From NCBI RefSeq assembly GCF_008692035.1, contig NZ_VTFG01000002.1, positions 1,736,001 through 1,800,000 on the forward strand: a stretch of DNA of 64,000 bases. The letters are read 5' to 3'. Positions 18,891 through 27,855 of the stretch are shown in pieces (the first letter of the stretch is position 1; each line of letters opens with the position of its first letter). The translations under genes were made by a program, and so were the position numbers. Source of the stretch: Pseudomonas marginalis (GTDB taxonomy: Bacteria > Pseudomonadota > Gammaproteobacteria > Pseudomonadales > Pseudomonadaceae). Below the pieces are notes generated by a model. The model ran no database searches and was not told the origin of the DNA. It worked only from the letters and a program-made list of their open reading frames with translations.

Positions 18891-19738
18891 GGCGACTGTT
18901 CCTCCAGCAATTGACGAATGGCGGGTATCAGGTCGCTGGCGGCCAGCCCGCGACCAAAGCTGCCCTGGCGATCTCCCGCCGTGGCGTGCAACCAGACGGC
19001 CAGGCAGCTGGCTTCATACGCCGGCATGCCCTGGGCCAGCAGCGCACCTACCAGGCCGGCCAAAACATCACCGAGGCCCGCCGTCGCCATCGCCGGATGG
19101 CCTTGATCGCAGCGTGAAACGCGCCCGTCCAGGCTGGCAATCAAACTGCCAGCACCCTTGAGGATAGCCACTGTCTTGAATTTCTGGCTCAACGCGCGCG
19201 CCACCTTAAGACGGTCGGCCTGAACCTCGGCTGTCGAAATTCCCAACAAGCGCGCCGCCTCCCCCGGATGCGGAGTGATCACGCAATCGGCCGGCAGGCT
19301 CACGCTGCCAGTCGCCAGTTGATTGAGCGCATCGGCATCCCAGACCTGCGGCTGCCGTGCATTGGCTGCAACAGACAACAGGCTTTTACCCCAGGCGGCT
19401 TCGCCCAGGCCGGGGCCAATGACGATTACCGAGATTTTTTCCAGCAAGCCCATCAACTGGTTGGCCGAACTCACGCCGACGCTCATGACTTCCGGCAAAC
19501 GCGCCAGCGCGGCCGGCACGTGCTCAAGGCGAGTGGCCAGGGACACCATGCCCGCGCCACTGCGCAGGGCGCTTTCGGCACTCAACAGCGCGGCACCGCC
19601 AAAGCCCCGGTCGCCGCCAATCATCAGCAGGTGACCGAACTGGCCTTTATGGGCGTCAGGGGAACGCGCAGCCAGTTGCGGCAAATGGCCGTGCAACAAA
19701 GGCTGAACGTCGGTTATTTCGTGTTTTGTCTGCGGCAT
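18878..19738 (-). CDS. nnrD: ADP-dependent NAD(P)H-hydrate dehydratase
   Basis: 286-residue repair enzyme that dehydrates damaged NAD(P)H hydrate at the expense of ADP. Ribokinase-like fold signatures of the YjeF C-terminal domain are present: VIGPGLGE, DADALN, TPHPGEAARLL, LKGAGS and the anion-hole loop TAGLGDVLAG. The N-terminal epimerase domain (NnrE) found fused in E. coli YjeF is absent, so this is the dehydratase domain alone. It begins the minus-strand operon and is divergent from queG with 63 nt between them. Confidence 0.93.
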   Translation of the reverse strand: MPQTKHEITDVQPLLHGHLPQLAARSPDAHKGQFGHLLMIGGDRGFGGAALLSAESALRSGAGMVSLATRLEHVPAALARLPEVMSVGVSSANQLMGLLEKISVIVIGPGLGEAAWGKSLLSVAANARQPQVWDADALNQLATGSVSLPADCVITPHPGEAARLLGISTAEVQADRLKVARALSQKFKTVAILKGAGSLIASLDGRVSRCDQGHPAMATAGLGDVLAGLVGALLAQGMPAYEASCLAVWLHATAGDRQGSFGRGLAASDLIPAIRQLLEEQSPCLK

Positions 19739-19801
19739 GCGTCTTCAAGCTCCGATGTCTGGCAGAATTATACGCATCTAACCTGTGGTTTCCCGTGTCT
19801 C

Positions 19802-20866
19802 ATGCCCGCTATTACCTCCGATCTGCCCGCCCTCGCCCAATCGATCAAAGACTGGGGCCGCGAGCTGGGCTTTCAACAAGTCGGCATCAGCGGCCTGGAC
19901 CTGGCCGAGCATGAACACCATCTGCAACGCTGGCTCGACGCGGGCTACCACGGCGAGATGGACTACATGGGCGCCCATGGCAGCAAACGCTCGCACCCGG
20001 ACGAACTGGTGCCGGGTACCCTGCGCGTGGTGTCGCTGCGCATGGATTACCTGCCCGGCGACACGCAGATGGCGCAACTGCTGGCAAAACCGGAAAAAGC
20101 CTACATCTCCCGTTATGCCCTGGGCCGTGACTACCACAAGCTGATCCGCAAGCGCGTGCAGCAGTTGGCCGACCGTATCCAGGCGCAGATCGGCCCTTTC
20201 GGCTTTCGCGCCTTTGTCGACAGTGCGCCCGTGCTGGAAAAGGCCATTGCCGAACAAGCCGGCCTTGGCTGGATCGGTAAAAACACCCTGGTGCTCAATC
20301 GCAAGGCTGGCAGTTATTTCTTCCTCAGCGAACTGTTTGTCGATTTGCCGCTGCCCGTGGATCCACCCCACGCCACCGAGCACTGCGGCCGCTGCACCGC
20401 CTGCCTGGACATCTGCCCCACCAACGCGTTTGTCGGCCCCTATGTGCTGGACGCCCGGCGCTGCATTTCCTACCTGACCATCGAACTCAAGAGCGCGATC
20501 CCGGAAGACCTGCGCCCGCTGATCGGCAATCGGGTATTCGGCTGCGATGACTGTCAGATCGTTTGTCCGTGGAATCGTTTCGCGCGACCCACTGCCGAAA
20601 GCGATTTCAAGCCACGGCACAACCTGGACAACGCCGAGCTGGCGGAACTGTTCATGTGGGATGAGGATAAATTCCTCAGCAGTACCGAAGGCTCACCATT
20701 GCGCCGTGCCGGTTACGAGCGCTGGCTGCGCAACCTGGCGGTGGGCCTGGGCAATGCGCCGTCGAGCATTCCGGTGCTGGAAGCCTTGAAGGCGCGTCGG
20801 GATTACCCGTCGGAGCTGGTACGCGAACATGTGGAATGGGCGCTGAACCAGCACGCATCGCGCTAG
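19802..20866 (+). CDS. queG: Epoxyqueuosine reductase
   Basis: 354-residue cobalamin-dependent iron-sulfur enzyme that reduces epoxyqueuosine to queuosine at tRNA position 34. Two 4Fe-4S clusters are predicted from CGRCTACLDICPTNAF and CDDCQIVCPWN. The protein start MPAITSDLPALAQSIK is taken at 19802; in-frame codons upstream run through the divergent nnrD and are not credible. Its last 4 nt overlap the convergent gene at 20863. Confidence 0.95.
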   Translation: MPAITSDLPALAQSIKDWGRELGFQQVGISGLDLAEHEHHLQRWLDAGYHGEMDYMGAHGSKRSHPDELVPGTLRVVSLRMDYLPGDTQMAQLLAKPEKAYISRYALGRDYHKLIRKRVQQLADRIQAQIGPFGFRAFVDSAPVLEKAIAEQAGLGWIGKNTLVLNRKAGSYFFLSELFVDLPLPVDPPHATEHCGRCTACLDICPTNAFVGPYVLDARRCISYLTIELKSAIPEDLRPLIGNRVFGCDDCQIVCPWNRFARPTAESDFKPRHNLDNAELAELFMWDEDKFLSSTEGSPLRRAGYERWLRNLAVGLGNAPSSIPVLEALKARRDYPSELVREHVEWALNQHASR

Positions 20867-21477
20867 TGCACGTCGTCGTTGTAGACGAACTTGGGCATTT
20901 CCCAGTGAAAACGGATCGCCAGCAGGCGCAATAGAAAGCCGCTGAACAGGGTCAGTAGAATCGCCTGCTCGCTGGGCAGTTCCAGGTAGAGGCACAGCAG
21001 GTAGAACCAGGCGGCGAGGAATGACACGCTGGCGTACAGTTCACGACGGAAGATCAGCGGAATGTCGTTGCAGAAGATATCCCGCAGAATGCCGCCGAAG
21101 ACGCCGGTGATCACCCCGCTGACCGAGGCCACCAGCATGCCGTGGCCCATTTCCAGGGCGGTCATGCAGCCGATCAAGGTGAACGCGACCAGGCCCACGG
21201 CATCCAGCGCGAGGAACAGCGAGCGCAGGCGACGCATCAAGGGTGCGATAAAGATCGTCACCAGCGCCGCGATGGAGGTCAGCACCAGGTATTCCGGGTG
21301 CTTGACCCACGTCAGAGGGTAGTGACCGAGCAATACGTCGCGTACCGAGCCGCCGCCCAATGCCGTCACGCAGGCGATCAGCACCACACCAAACCAGTCC
21401 ATGCCGCGCCGGCCGGCGGACAACGCGCCGGTCATGGCTTCGGCGGTGATGGCGATGAGGTAGAGCATCAGCAGCAT
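20863..21477 (-). CDS. TRIC cation channel family membrane protein (YicG/YadS-like)
   Basis: 204-residue inner-membrane protein with about seven predicted helices and the internally duplicated glycine-rich pattern of the UPF0126/TRIC family: GGGSVRDVLLG in the first half and GGILRDIFCNDIPLIF in the second. Bacterial TRIC homologues conduct monovalent cations in structural studies, but the physiological role, including a proposed link to glycine transport in some species, is unclear. The ATG at 21477 is supported by conservation of the hydrophobic start. Confidence 0.88.
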   Translation of the reverse strand: MLLMLYLIAITAEAMTGALSAGRRGMDWFGVVLIACVTALGGGSVRDVLLGHYPLTWVKHPEYLVLTSIAALVTIFIAPLMRRLRSLFLALDAVGLVAFTLIGCMTALEMGHGMLVASVSGVITGVFGGILRDIFCNDIPLIFRRELYASVSFLAAWFYLLCLYLELPSEQAILLTLFSGFLLRLLAIRFHWEMPKFVYNDDVH

Positions 21478-21490
21478 GAAGGCGATCCTT

Positions 21491-21623
21491 GTAGTGAGCG
21501 GGCTTGCCCCGCGCTGGGCTGCGCAGCAGCCCCAAATACTTGGCGATGATATCTATAGGGAAAAATGCGGCAACAGCAGTGGGGCCGCTAGGCAGCCCAG
21601 CGCGGGGCAAGCCCGCTCACTAC
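21491..21623. repeat. REPIN: two REP sequences in inverted orientation
   Basis: A perfect 32-bp inverted repeat: GTAGTGAGCGGGCTTGCCCC... at 21491-21522 and its exact reverse complement at 21592-21623, enclosing 69 nt. Imperfect pairing continues inward for about 12 nt. Each arm itself contains the GCGGGCTTGCCCCGC short palindrome. This is the doublet structure mobilised by RAYT-type transposases. It lies between orn and the TRIC gene, both on the minus strand, and may also terminate the orn transcript. Confidence 0.88.
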
Positions 21624-21652
21624 AGAAAGCCCGGACACGATAAGAAACCGTT

Positions 21653-22195
21653 TCAAGCCTTGATGAAATGCTTGCGGTAATGCTGCAGCTCGGCGATCGA
21701 CTCGCGAATGTCATCCAGCGCCAGGTGGGTGCTGCCTTTATGGAAGCTGTCCTTGACCTCCGGCGCCCAGCGCGCGGCCAGTTCCTTGAGCGTGGACACA
21801 TCCAGGTTGCGGTAGTGGAAGTAGCTTTCCAGCGCCTTCATGTGGGTATAAAGGAAGCGGCGGTCCTGGCAGATGCTGTTGCCGCAGATCGGCGACTTGC
21901 CCTTGGGCACCCATTTCTCCAGGAAGGCAATGGTTTCGGCTTCGGCTTCGGCCATGCTGATGCGGCTGTCACGCACACGCTGGGTCAGGCCGGAGTTGCC
22001 GTGGGTGCGGGTGTTCCACTCGTCCATGGTGGCGAGCACGGCGTCGCTGTGGTGGATCGCGATCACCGGACCTTCGGCCAAGGTGTTGAGGTTGCTGTCG
22101 GTGACAATGGTCGCCATCTCGATGATGACGTCGGTGTCAGGGTTCAGACCGGTCATTTCCAGATCGATCCAAATCAGGTTCTGTGGGTTTTGCAT
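21653..22195 (-). CDS. orn: Oligoribonuclease
   Basis: 180-residue DEDDh 3'-5' exoribonuclease that degrades di- to short oligoribonucleotides, including pGpG from cyclic-di-GMP breakdown in pseudomonads. The DEDD motifs are visible: WIDLEMTGL (ExoI, residues 9-17), then the ExoII region around ICGNSICQDRRFL, and HLALDDIRES (ExoIII). The start MQNPQNLIWIDLE at 22195 fits the family length; a much longer open frame upstream is antisense to rsgA and is not real. Divergent from rsgA. Confidence 0.96.
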   Translation of the reverse strand: MQNPQNLIWIDLEMTGLNPDTDVIIEMATIVTDSNLNTLAEGPVIAIHHSDAVLATMDEWNTRTHGNSGLTQRVRDSRISMAEAEAETIAFLEKWVPKGKSPICGNSICQDRRFLYTHMKALESYFHYRNLDVSTLKELAARWAPEVKDSFHKGSTHLALDDIRESIAELQHYRKHFIKA

Positions 22196-22303
22196 GGCTT
22201 GATTCTCTTGGCACCTTGGCGTAGCTGCGCAGTTTAGCAGGCGGGGCCGTGCTAGACTCGCGACCGTTTTACCCAACCTTTGCATTATCGACACGGAACA
22301 CCA

Positions 22304-23335
22304 ATGGCCAAACGCCAGCTCAATCGTCGCCAAAACTGGCGCATCGAAAAGATTCAAGGTGAACGCGCCGCCCGCGCCGCCAAACGTGAATCCTCCGCCG
22401 TGGAAGCGCTCGAGGGCGGCGACCTGGGCCCCGAACAGACGGGCCTGGTAATCGCGCACTTCGGTGTGCAGGTCGAAGTCGAGGCGCTGGAAGGCGAACT
22501 CGCGGGCCAGGTGTTCCGCTGCCACTTGCGTGCCAACCTGCCTGCGCTGGTCACCGGCGACAAGGTGGTCTGGCGCGCCGGCAACCAGGGCATCGGCGTG
22601 ATCGTCGCCCAACTGCCGCGCACCACCGAGCTGCGCCGCCCCGACAGCCGTGGCCAGCTCAAGCCGGTAGCGGCCAACGTCGACATGATCGTGATCGTGT
22701 TTGCACCGCTGCCCGAGCCCCATGCCAACCTGATCGACCGCTACCTGGTGGCGGCCGAGCATGCCGGCATTCGCCCGTTGTTGCTGCTGAACAAATTCGA
22801 CCTGATCGACGAGCAGAATGCCCCCGCGCTCAACGCGCTGCTGGCGGTCTACCGCACCCTGGGCTACCCGGTGCTGGAAGTCTCGGCCCATCACGGCAAT
22901 GGCATGGAACAGCTGCAACAGCAGTTGGACGGACGTATCAGCGTCTTTGTCGGCCAGTCGGGCGTGGGCAAATCCTCGCTGGTCAATAGCCTGCTGCCGG
23001 AAGTCGATACCCGCGTGGGCCCGCTGTCGGAGCTGTCCGGCCAGGGCACCCACACCACCACCACGGCGCGGCTGTTCCACTTCCCGGGCGGCGGTGAGTT
23101 GATCGACTCCCCGGGCATCCGTGAATTCGGCCTCGGCCATGTCAGCCGCAGCGATGTGGAAGCGGGCTTTATCGAATTCAACGACCTGATCGGCACCTGC
23201 CGCTTCCGCGATTGCAAACACGATCGCGAGCCGGGCTGCGCCCTGCTCAAGGCCCTGGAAGACGGCCGCGTGCAGCAGCAGCGAATGAACAGCTATCGGT
23301 CGATTATTGCGAGCTTGCCGGAAAGCAGTTACTAA
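22304..23335 (+). CDS. rsgA: Small ribosomal subunit biogenesis GTPase RsgA
   Basis: 343-residue circularly permuted GTPase that assists late 30S maturation. It has an N-terminal OB fold, then the permuted order G4 (NKFD), G1 (GQSGVGKSSL) and G3 (DSPG), and the C-terminal zinc motif CRFRDCKHDREPGC. The start MAKRQLNRRQ at 22304 is the conserved basic N-terminus; an in-frame upstream codon is less likely. orn-rsgA divergence and motBA downstream match the PAO1 order. Confidence 0.96.
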   Translation: MAKRQLNRRQNWRIEKIQGERAARAAKRESSAVEALEGGDLGPEQTGLVIAHFGVQVEVEALEGELAGQVFRCHLRANLPALVTGDKVVWRAGNQGIGVIVAQLPRTTELRRPDSRGQLKPVAANVDMIVIVFAPLPEPHANLIDRYLVAAEHAGIRPLLLLNKFDLIDEQNAPALNALLAVYRTLGYPVLEVSAHHGNGMEQLQQQLDGRISVFVGQSGVGKSSLVNSLLPEVDTRVGPLSELSGQGTHTTTTARLFHFPGGGELIDSPGIREFGLGHVSRSDVEAGFIEFNDLIGTCRFRDCKHDREPGCALLKALEDGRVQQQRMNSYRSIIASLPESSY

Positions 23336-23344
23336 ACTGGCGAA

Positions 23345-23377
23345 ACAACAAGGCCGCGATCATCGCGGCCTTGTTGT
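23345..23377. terminator. Bidirectional hairpin between rsgA and motB
   Basis: Perfect 16-bp inverted repeat ACAACAAGGCCGCGAT / ATCGCGGCCTTGTTGT around a single central base, located between the convergent stops of rsgA (+) and motB (-). Stem is GC-rich at its apex and AT-rich at its base on both sides, so it can serve both transcripts. Confidence 0.85.
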
Positions 23378-23384
23378 ATATGGC

Positions 23385-24407
23385 TTAGGAACCCGTCCCC
23401 GGCACCGTAGGATCTTTCACCCCGCCATCATCAAACAGGTTCAGCTTCTGCCGCAGCTCATGGGCCGGCAATGGCTCCTGGCCGTGCGGAATGGTGTTCG
23501 GGTCGGCCGGGGCCTCACCTGGCGCGCCCGCCCCTGAGGTTGGGACCGATGGTGGTACATGCTGGTCACCTTCAATCGCACGCTGGGCCTTTTTGGTCAG
23601 CACCACGATATCGATGCGGCGGTTGATCGGGTTGAACGGATCCTTCGCATCAAACAGTTGCGAGGACGCAAACCCCACCACCCGCGCCACTTGCGGGTCC
23701 GGATAGCTGCCAGCCACCAGCGCACGACGCGCGGCGTTGGCACGGTTGGCGGAAAGCTCCCAGTTGCCGAAGTCACCCTGGCCCGCGTAAGGCTTGGCAT
23801 CGGTGTGGCCGCTGATGCTGATCTTGTTCGGCACCGCCTTGATGGTGTCGGCCATGGCCAGCAGGATGTCTTCAAAGTACGGTTTCAAACGCGCGCTGCC
23901 AGAGTCGAACATCGGCCGGTTGGCGGCGTCGGTGATCTGGATACGCAAGCCATCCGGGGTGATCTCGAACGAAATCTGATCCTTGAACTTCAGCAGTTGC
24001 GGGTTTTCCTCGACCTTGTTCTGCAACTCTTGCAGCAACAGCTCAAGACGTTCCTGCTCGACCTGCTCGGCCATGGCTTCGACGGTATCGCGCTCGATCG
24101 GGATTTTTTCCTGCGGTGCCTCGGTCTTGACTTCCGGGTTGATGGTGCGCTCAGGCGCCAACTGCGGCGAACCGCCCAGGTCGATCACGAAGGGCGTGCC
24201 GCTTTCCGAGAAGCCAATCGGGTCTTTGAAGTAGCCGGCAATGGCGATCTTCTGTTCGGGCGTGGCGGTGGACATCAGCCACAGCACCAGGAAGAACGCC
24301 ATCATCGCCGTGGCAAAGTCGGCGAAAGCGATTTTCCAGGCGCCGCCGTGGTGCCCCGCAGCGAAGCGCTTGACGCGCTTGATGATTATCGGCTGGTTGT
24401 TTTCCAT
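23385..24407 (-). CDS. motB: Flagellar stator protein MotB
   Basis: 340-residue stator subunit anchoring the flagellar motor to peptidoglycan. One N-terminal membrane helix (about 27-46) contains the proton-accepting Asp in AFADFATAMMAFFLVLWLM. A plug/linker segment and an OmpA-like peptidoglycan-binding domain (ISGHTDAKPY..., NRRIDIVVL) follow, then a Pro/Gly-rich C-terminal tail. The presence of Asp with a MotB-type helix suggests proton coupling. It starts 3 nt after the motA stop. Confidence 0.96.
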   Translation of the reverse strand: MENNQPIIIKRVKRFAAGHHGGAWKIAFADFATAMMAFFLVLWLMSTATPEQKIAIAGYFKDPIGFSESGTPFVIDLGGSPQLAPERTINPEVKTEAPQEKIPIERDTVEAMAEQVEQERLELLLQELQNKVEENPQLLKFKDQISFEITPDGLRIQITDAANRPMFDSGSARLKPYFEDILLAMADTIKAVPNKISISGHTDAKPYAGQGDFGNWELSANRANAARRALVAGSYPDPQVARVVGFASSQLFDAKDPFNPINRRIDIVVLTKKAQRAIEGDQHVPPSVPTSGAGAPGEAPADPNTIPHGQEPLPAHELRQKLNLFDDGGVKDPTVPGTGS

Positions 24408-24410
24408 GGC

Positions 24411-25262
24411 TTAGCGACCGCGAACCGCTTGTTCCAGCTCGGCGAAGCTTGGGCGATGCTTCGGGTACAGCACCTTGCGACCGAACTCCACCGCCAACGA
24501 AGGCGGCATGCCGGAAGCGGACGCCACCAGGCTGGCCTTGATCGATTCGTACAGGTTGATTTCTTCCTTGGCGTCGTGGGCCAGGGAGGTCGCCAGCGGG
24601 CCGAAGAAGCCGTAGGCCGCGAGAATACCGAAGAAGGTCCCCACCAACGCCGCACCTACGTGCATGCCGATAGCCGCCTGGTCACCTTCCCCCAGGGAAG
24701 CCATGGTTACCACGATACCCAGTACCGCCGCGACGATACCGAAGCCGGGCATGCCGTCGGCTACACCGGTCACGGCATGGGAAGGATGCTCCAATTCTTC
24801 CTTGAGGCTGAACAATTCCATGTCGAACAGGCCTTCAAGCTCATGGGGAGCCATGTTGCCGGAGGACATGATGCGCAGGTAGTCGCAGATATAGGCGGTC
24901 ATGCGCTCATCTTTGAGCACGGCCGGGTACTTGGCGAAAATCGGGCTGGCCGCGGCGTCTTCGATGTCGGCCTCGATGGCCATCATGCCTTCGCGGCGGC
25001 TCTTGTTGAGGATCTCGTAAACCAGGCCCAACACTTCCAGGTAGAACGTGTGGGTGAAACGCGAACCGAACATGCTCAGCGACTTCTTGATCACGTGCAT
25101 GGTCATGTAGCCGGGGTTCGCCTGCAGGAAGGCACCCAGTGCCGCACCACCGATAATCATCACCTCGAAAGGCTGGATCAGTGCCGCAATTTTACCGTGG
25201 GACAGGACGTAGCCGCCGAGCACGCTCGCGAAGACGACGATAATGCCGATAATTTTAGCCAT
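24411..25262 (-). CDS. motA: Flagellar motor stator protein MotA
   Basis: 283-residue inner-membrane stator subunit with four helices. Cytoplasmic charged loop residues that contact FliG lie in the central region (KSRREGMMAIEADIED), and the conserved PGFGIVAAVLGIV and GTFFGILAAYGFFGPLA helices are near the C-terminus. First gene of the motA-motB unit, preceded by a FliA-like promoter at 25331-25357. Pseudomonads have a second stator (MotCD) in a chemotaxis cluster not in this window. Confidence 0.96.
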   Translation of the reverse strand: MAKIIGIIVVFASVLGGYVLSHGKIAALIQPFEVMIIGGAALGAFLQANPGYMTMHVIKKSLSMFGSRFTHTFYLEVLGLVYEILNKSRREGMMAIEADIEDAAASPIFAKYPAVLKDERMTAYICDYLRIMSSGNMAPHELEGLFDMELFSLKEELEHPSHAVTGVADGMPGFGIVAAVLGIVVTMASLGEGDQAAIGMHVGAALVGTFFGILAAYGFFGPLATSLAHDAKEEINLYESIKASLVASASGMPPSLAVEFGRKVLYPKHRPSFAELEQAVRGR

Positions 25263-25330
25263 AGGAGATGAGTACTTGCGCCGTCGGGTTCATGGACATA
25301 TTTGGGGGAACTGGAAAACTCTTGTTCTAC

Positions 25331-25357
25331 TTATCGGCAAAACTGCGCCAGACTATA
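25331..25357 (-). promoter_or_regulatory. Putative sigma-28 (FliA) promoter for motAB
   Basis: On the minus strand the octamer GCCGATAA (plus 25331-25338) is a perfect FliA -10 element. Fifteen nt upstream is TATA (plus 25354-25357), a one-mismatch version of the TAAA -35 core. The spacing is the FliA optimum. It lies 68 nt upstream of the motA ATG. Confidence 0.65.
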
Positions 25358-25429
25358 GCCCGTTAAGGCGAAAAGCCAGTTCGGCCCGCTCCGGGTGTGT
25401 TGACCGCAAGTGATGATCGCGCCCCAATC

Positions 25430-26965
25430 ATGGCTAATGAAACGACAGTCCCAACTGCAAAACCTGCTTCTCTAGCCGCTTGGATCAAGCGCCTGGACGA
25501 AGTGCTGCTGCCTGTTCCACAGGCCAGCCATGACCGCGTGTGCAAAGCCATCCGCGATAGCCGCAGTTCGTTGCGGGATATTGCCGAGCTGATGCAAGAC
25601 AGCCCGGCCCTCGTACTCAGTGTCATGCGCGAGGCCAACAGCCACACCCATGGCAGCCTGACGGCGCCGGCGGAAAACCTCGAAGTGGCGCTTAACCGCC
25701 TGGGCCTCAAACGCGCCGAGGAACTGCTGGCACGCCTGCCGTCGGTGCCGGCCCATGAAATTCCCGTAGCGCTGCGCCAGCTGTTGCTGGTCAGCCAGCA
25801 CGCCTCGCAACAAGCCAATGGATTGTTCGGCAGTCGCCTGGCGCGGCTGTGGCAGGACATTCACTGGGGCAGCCTGCTGTTTCTTTCACCGCTGTGGCCG
25901 ATGGCCGTTGCCTACCCCAAGCTCCTGGAAGAATGGGAACTGCGGGTCATCCACAAGGGCGAGTCGGCACGCAAGGTCGAACAGGCATTGTTCGGCGTGC
26001 GCCTGCTGGACCTGTGCCTCGGCCTGACCGAGACCTGGCACCTGCCGATCTGGGTATCCCAGGGTTATACCCTGTTGCGGACCGAGCAGCGCTTACTGGT
26101 CAAGGCCCTGCACATCGCCCGCGAAGACGACCCTCTTCGTCACCAGCAACTGCTCGACGCCGACCCAAACCTGCGCCGCTGGTTGAATCAGCCGGCCAAT
26201 ACCGTGCTGCTGGCCAACGGCCTGGCGATGTCGGCCCAGGAGTCCTGGACCTGCCCGCACACCCAGCGCTGGCAGTACCTCACCGCGTTGTACCTGCAAC
26301 AGCCCCTGGGCGAGGTGCAGCAACAGGTGCACCAGCAAGCCGTCACCAGCGCTCGCAGCACCTTGATGCCCGACCTCTGGCACCCGGCGCTGTCGCTGAT
26401 CTGGCCGTGGCATGTGCACAAGATTCATCGCGGCCTGCTGCCTGCACCACCGCCCACCGCCGAAGCCCTGGCCGTCTGGCGCAAGCGTTGTACCGAACTG
26501 CTGGTAGAGCCGAGCCGCTTTGCCAACGCCATGCATTTGACCACGTGCGCCAAGGAAGCCCTGGTGGCCAGCGGCATGCAGCGCGTCCTGCTGTTCATGG
26601 CCGATCGTGCCCTGAGCACCTTGCGCGTGCATCAGGCCGACGGCCTGCCGAAGGACGCCGCCAACCTGAGCCTGGACGTGGTCAACAGTACGCTGCTGCA
26701 GCGCCTGCTGGAAAAGTCCGCCCAGGTGCGCCTCACACCGGAAAACCACGCCCAGTTCTCGGCACTGCTGCCGCCGATCCTGCGCCGCCTGTTCACCGGC
26801 GAGCACCTGTTGTTGCGGTCCATGAGCTGCAACGGTCGCGTGGTGATGGTGATGGTCGCCGACCAGGGCGGCGGGCCGTTCTCGGAAACCACCGTGCAGG
26901 CCTTCGGTAAAACCGCCCAATGCATCGAGAAAGCCCTGCACAGCTTTACCAACCGCAGCGCTTGA
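25430..26965 (+). CDS. HDOD domain protein of unknown function
   Basis: 511-residue cytoplasmic protein. The N-terminal ~200 residues fit an HDOD (HD-related output) domain: VCKAIRDSRSSLRDIAELMQ followed by a segment of alternating helices (NLEVALNRLGLKRAEELLARLP). The C-terminal part (about 330-505) may be a GAF-like sensory fold but I cannot assign it by motif. HDOD proteins in Pseudomonas often act in signalling without enzymatic residues. It is divergent from motA with 167 nt between. I use the ATG at 25430 (MANETTVP); a GTG at 25397 is also in frame and neither has a strong Shine-Dalgarno. Confidence 0.75.
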   Translation: MANETTVPTAKPASLAAWIKRLDEVLLPVPQASHDRVCKAIRDSRSSLRDIAELMQDSPALVLSVMREANSHTHGSLTAPAENLEVALNRLGLKRAEELLARLPSVPAHEIPVALRQLLLVSQHASQQANGLFGSRLARLWQDIHWGSLLFLSPLWPMAVAYPKLLEEWELRVIHKGESARKVEQALFGVRLLDLCLGLTETWHLPIWVSQGYTLLRTEQRLLVKALHIAREDDPLRHQQLLDADPNLRRWLNQPANTVLLANGLAMSAQESWTCPHTQRWQYLTALYLQQPLGEVQQQVHQQAVTSARSTLMPDLWHPALSLIWPWHVHKIHRGLLPAPPPTAEALAVWRKRCTELLVEPSRFANAMHLTTCAKEALVASGMQRVLLFMADRALSTLRVHQADGLPKDAANLSLDVVNSTLLQRLLEKSAQVRLTPENHAQFSALLPPILRRLFTGEHLLLRSMSCNGRVVMVMVADQGGGPFSETTVQAFGKTAQCIEKALHSFTNRSA

Positions 26966-27023
26966 TGCTTGCGCTACAATCGCCGTCCTTTAATCGCCAA
27001 CATTCGTGCCCAGGAGACCTCAC

Positions 27024-27839
27024 ATGCCTGACTTCTCTGGCTTGCCGCTGGTGATCGAATCCAGTGACCTGCTCGCTCAACTGGATGCCGAACACCTGAT
27101 TCTGGTGGACCTCACCAGTGCCGCCCGCTACGCCGAAGGGCACATCCCCGGCGCGCACTTCGTTGACCCCAAGCGCACCCAACTGGGCCAGGCGCCGGCG
27201 CCCGGCCTGCTGCCCGGCAAGGCCGAGCTTGAGAAACTGTTCGGCGAACTGGGCCACACGCCCGACGCCACCTACGTGGTCTATGACGACGAAGGCGGTG
27301 GCTGGGCCGGGCGTTTCATCTGGATGCTCGATGTGATCGGCCACCAGAAATACCACTACCTGGATGGCGGCCTGCTGGCGTGGCTGGAGGGCAAGCACCC
27401 GCTCTCCACCGACGTGCCCGCCCCGGCCGGCGGCCCGGTCAGCCTTACGCTGCACGATGGCCCCACTGCCACCCGCGAATACCTGCAAAGCCGTCTCGGC
27501 GCTGCCGACCTGGGCATCTGGGATGCGCGTGGCCCGCTGGAATACTCCGGCGAGAAAGTCCTCGCGGCCAAAGGCGGCCACATCCCCGGCGCGGTGAATT
27601 TCGAGTGGACCGCCGGCATGGACAAGGCGCGCAACCTGCGCATTCGCCGCGACATGCCGCAGATCCTCGAAGACCTCGGGCTGACCAAAGACAAAGAAAT
27701 CATCACCCACTGCCAGACTCATCATCGCTCTGGCTTCACCTACCTGGTGGCCAAGGCGCTCGGTTATCCGCGAGTCAAAGGTTATGCCGGTTCCTGGGGC
27801 GAATGGGGCAACCACCCCGACACCCCCGTCGAGATTTAA
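27024..27839 (+). CDS. rhdA: Thiosulfate sulfurtransferase (rhodanese)
   Basis: 271-residue tandem-domain rhodanese transferring sulfur from thiosulfate to cyanide or other thiophilic acceptors. The first rhodanese domain is the inactive one; the second carries the active loop CQTHHRSG with the catalytic Cys near residue 230. The loop is that of RhdA from Azotobacter and P. aeruginosa (CQTHHRS). AGGAG 7 nt before the ATG at 27024 fixes the start. psd follows after 16 nt. Confidence 0.94.
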   Translation: MPDFSGLPLVIESSDLLAQLDAEHLILVDLTSAARYAEGHIPGAHFVDPKRTQLGQAPAPGLLPGKAELEKLFGELGHTPDATYVVYDDEGGGWAGRFIWMLDVIGHQKYHYLDGGLLAWLEGKHPLSTDVPAPAGGPVSLTLHDGPTATREYLQSRLGAADLGIWDARGPLEYSGEKVLAAKGGHIPGAVNFEWTAGMDKARNLRIRRDMPQILEDLGLTKDKEIITHCQTHHRSGFTYLVAKALGYPRVKGYAGSWGEWGNHPDTPVEI

Positions 27840-27855
27840 GGTTTAAGGACAGTCA

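Noticed and set aside
22196..23221. N-terminal extension of orn to 522 codons
   Set aside because: The extension is antisense to rsgA; the conserved Orn start MQNPQNLIWIDLE is at 22195.
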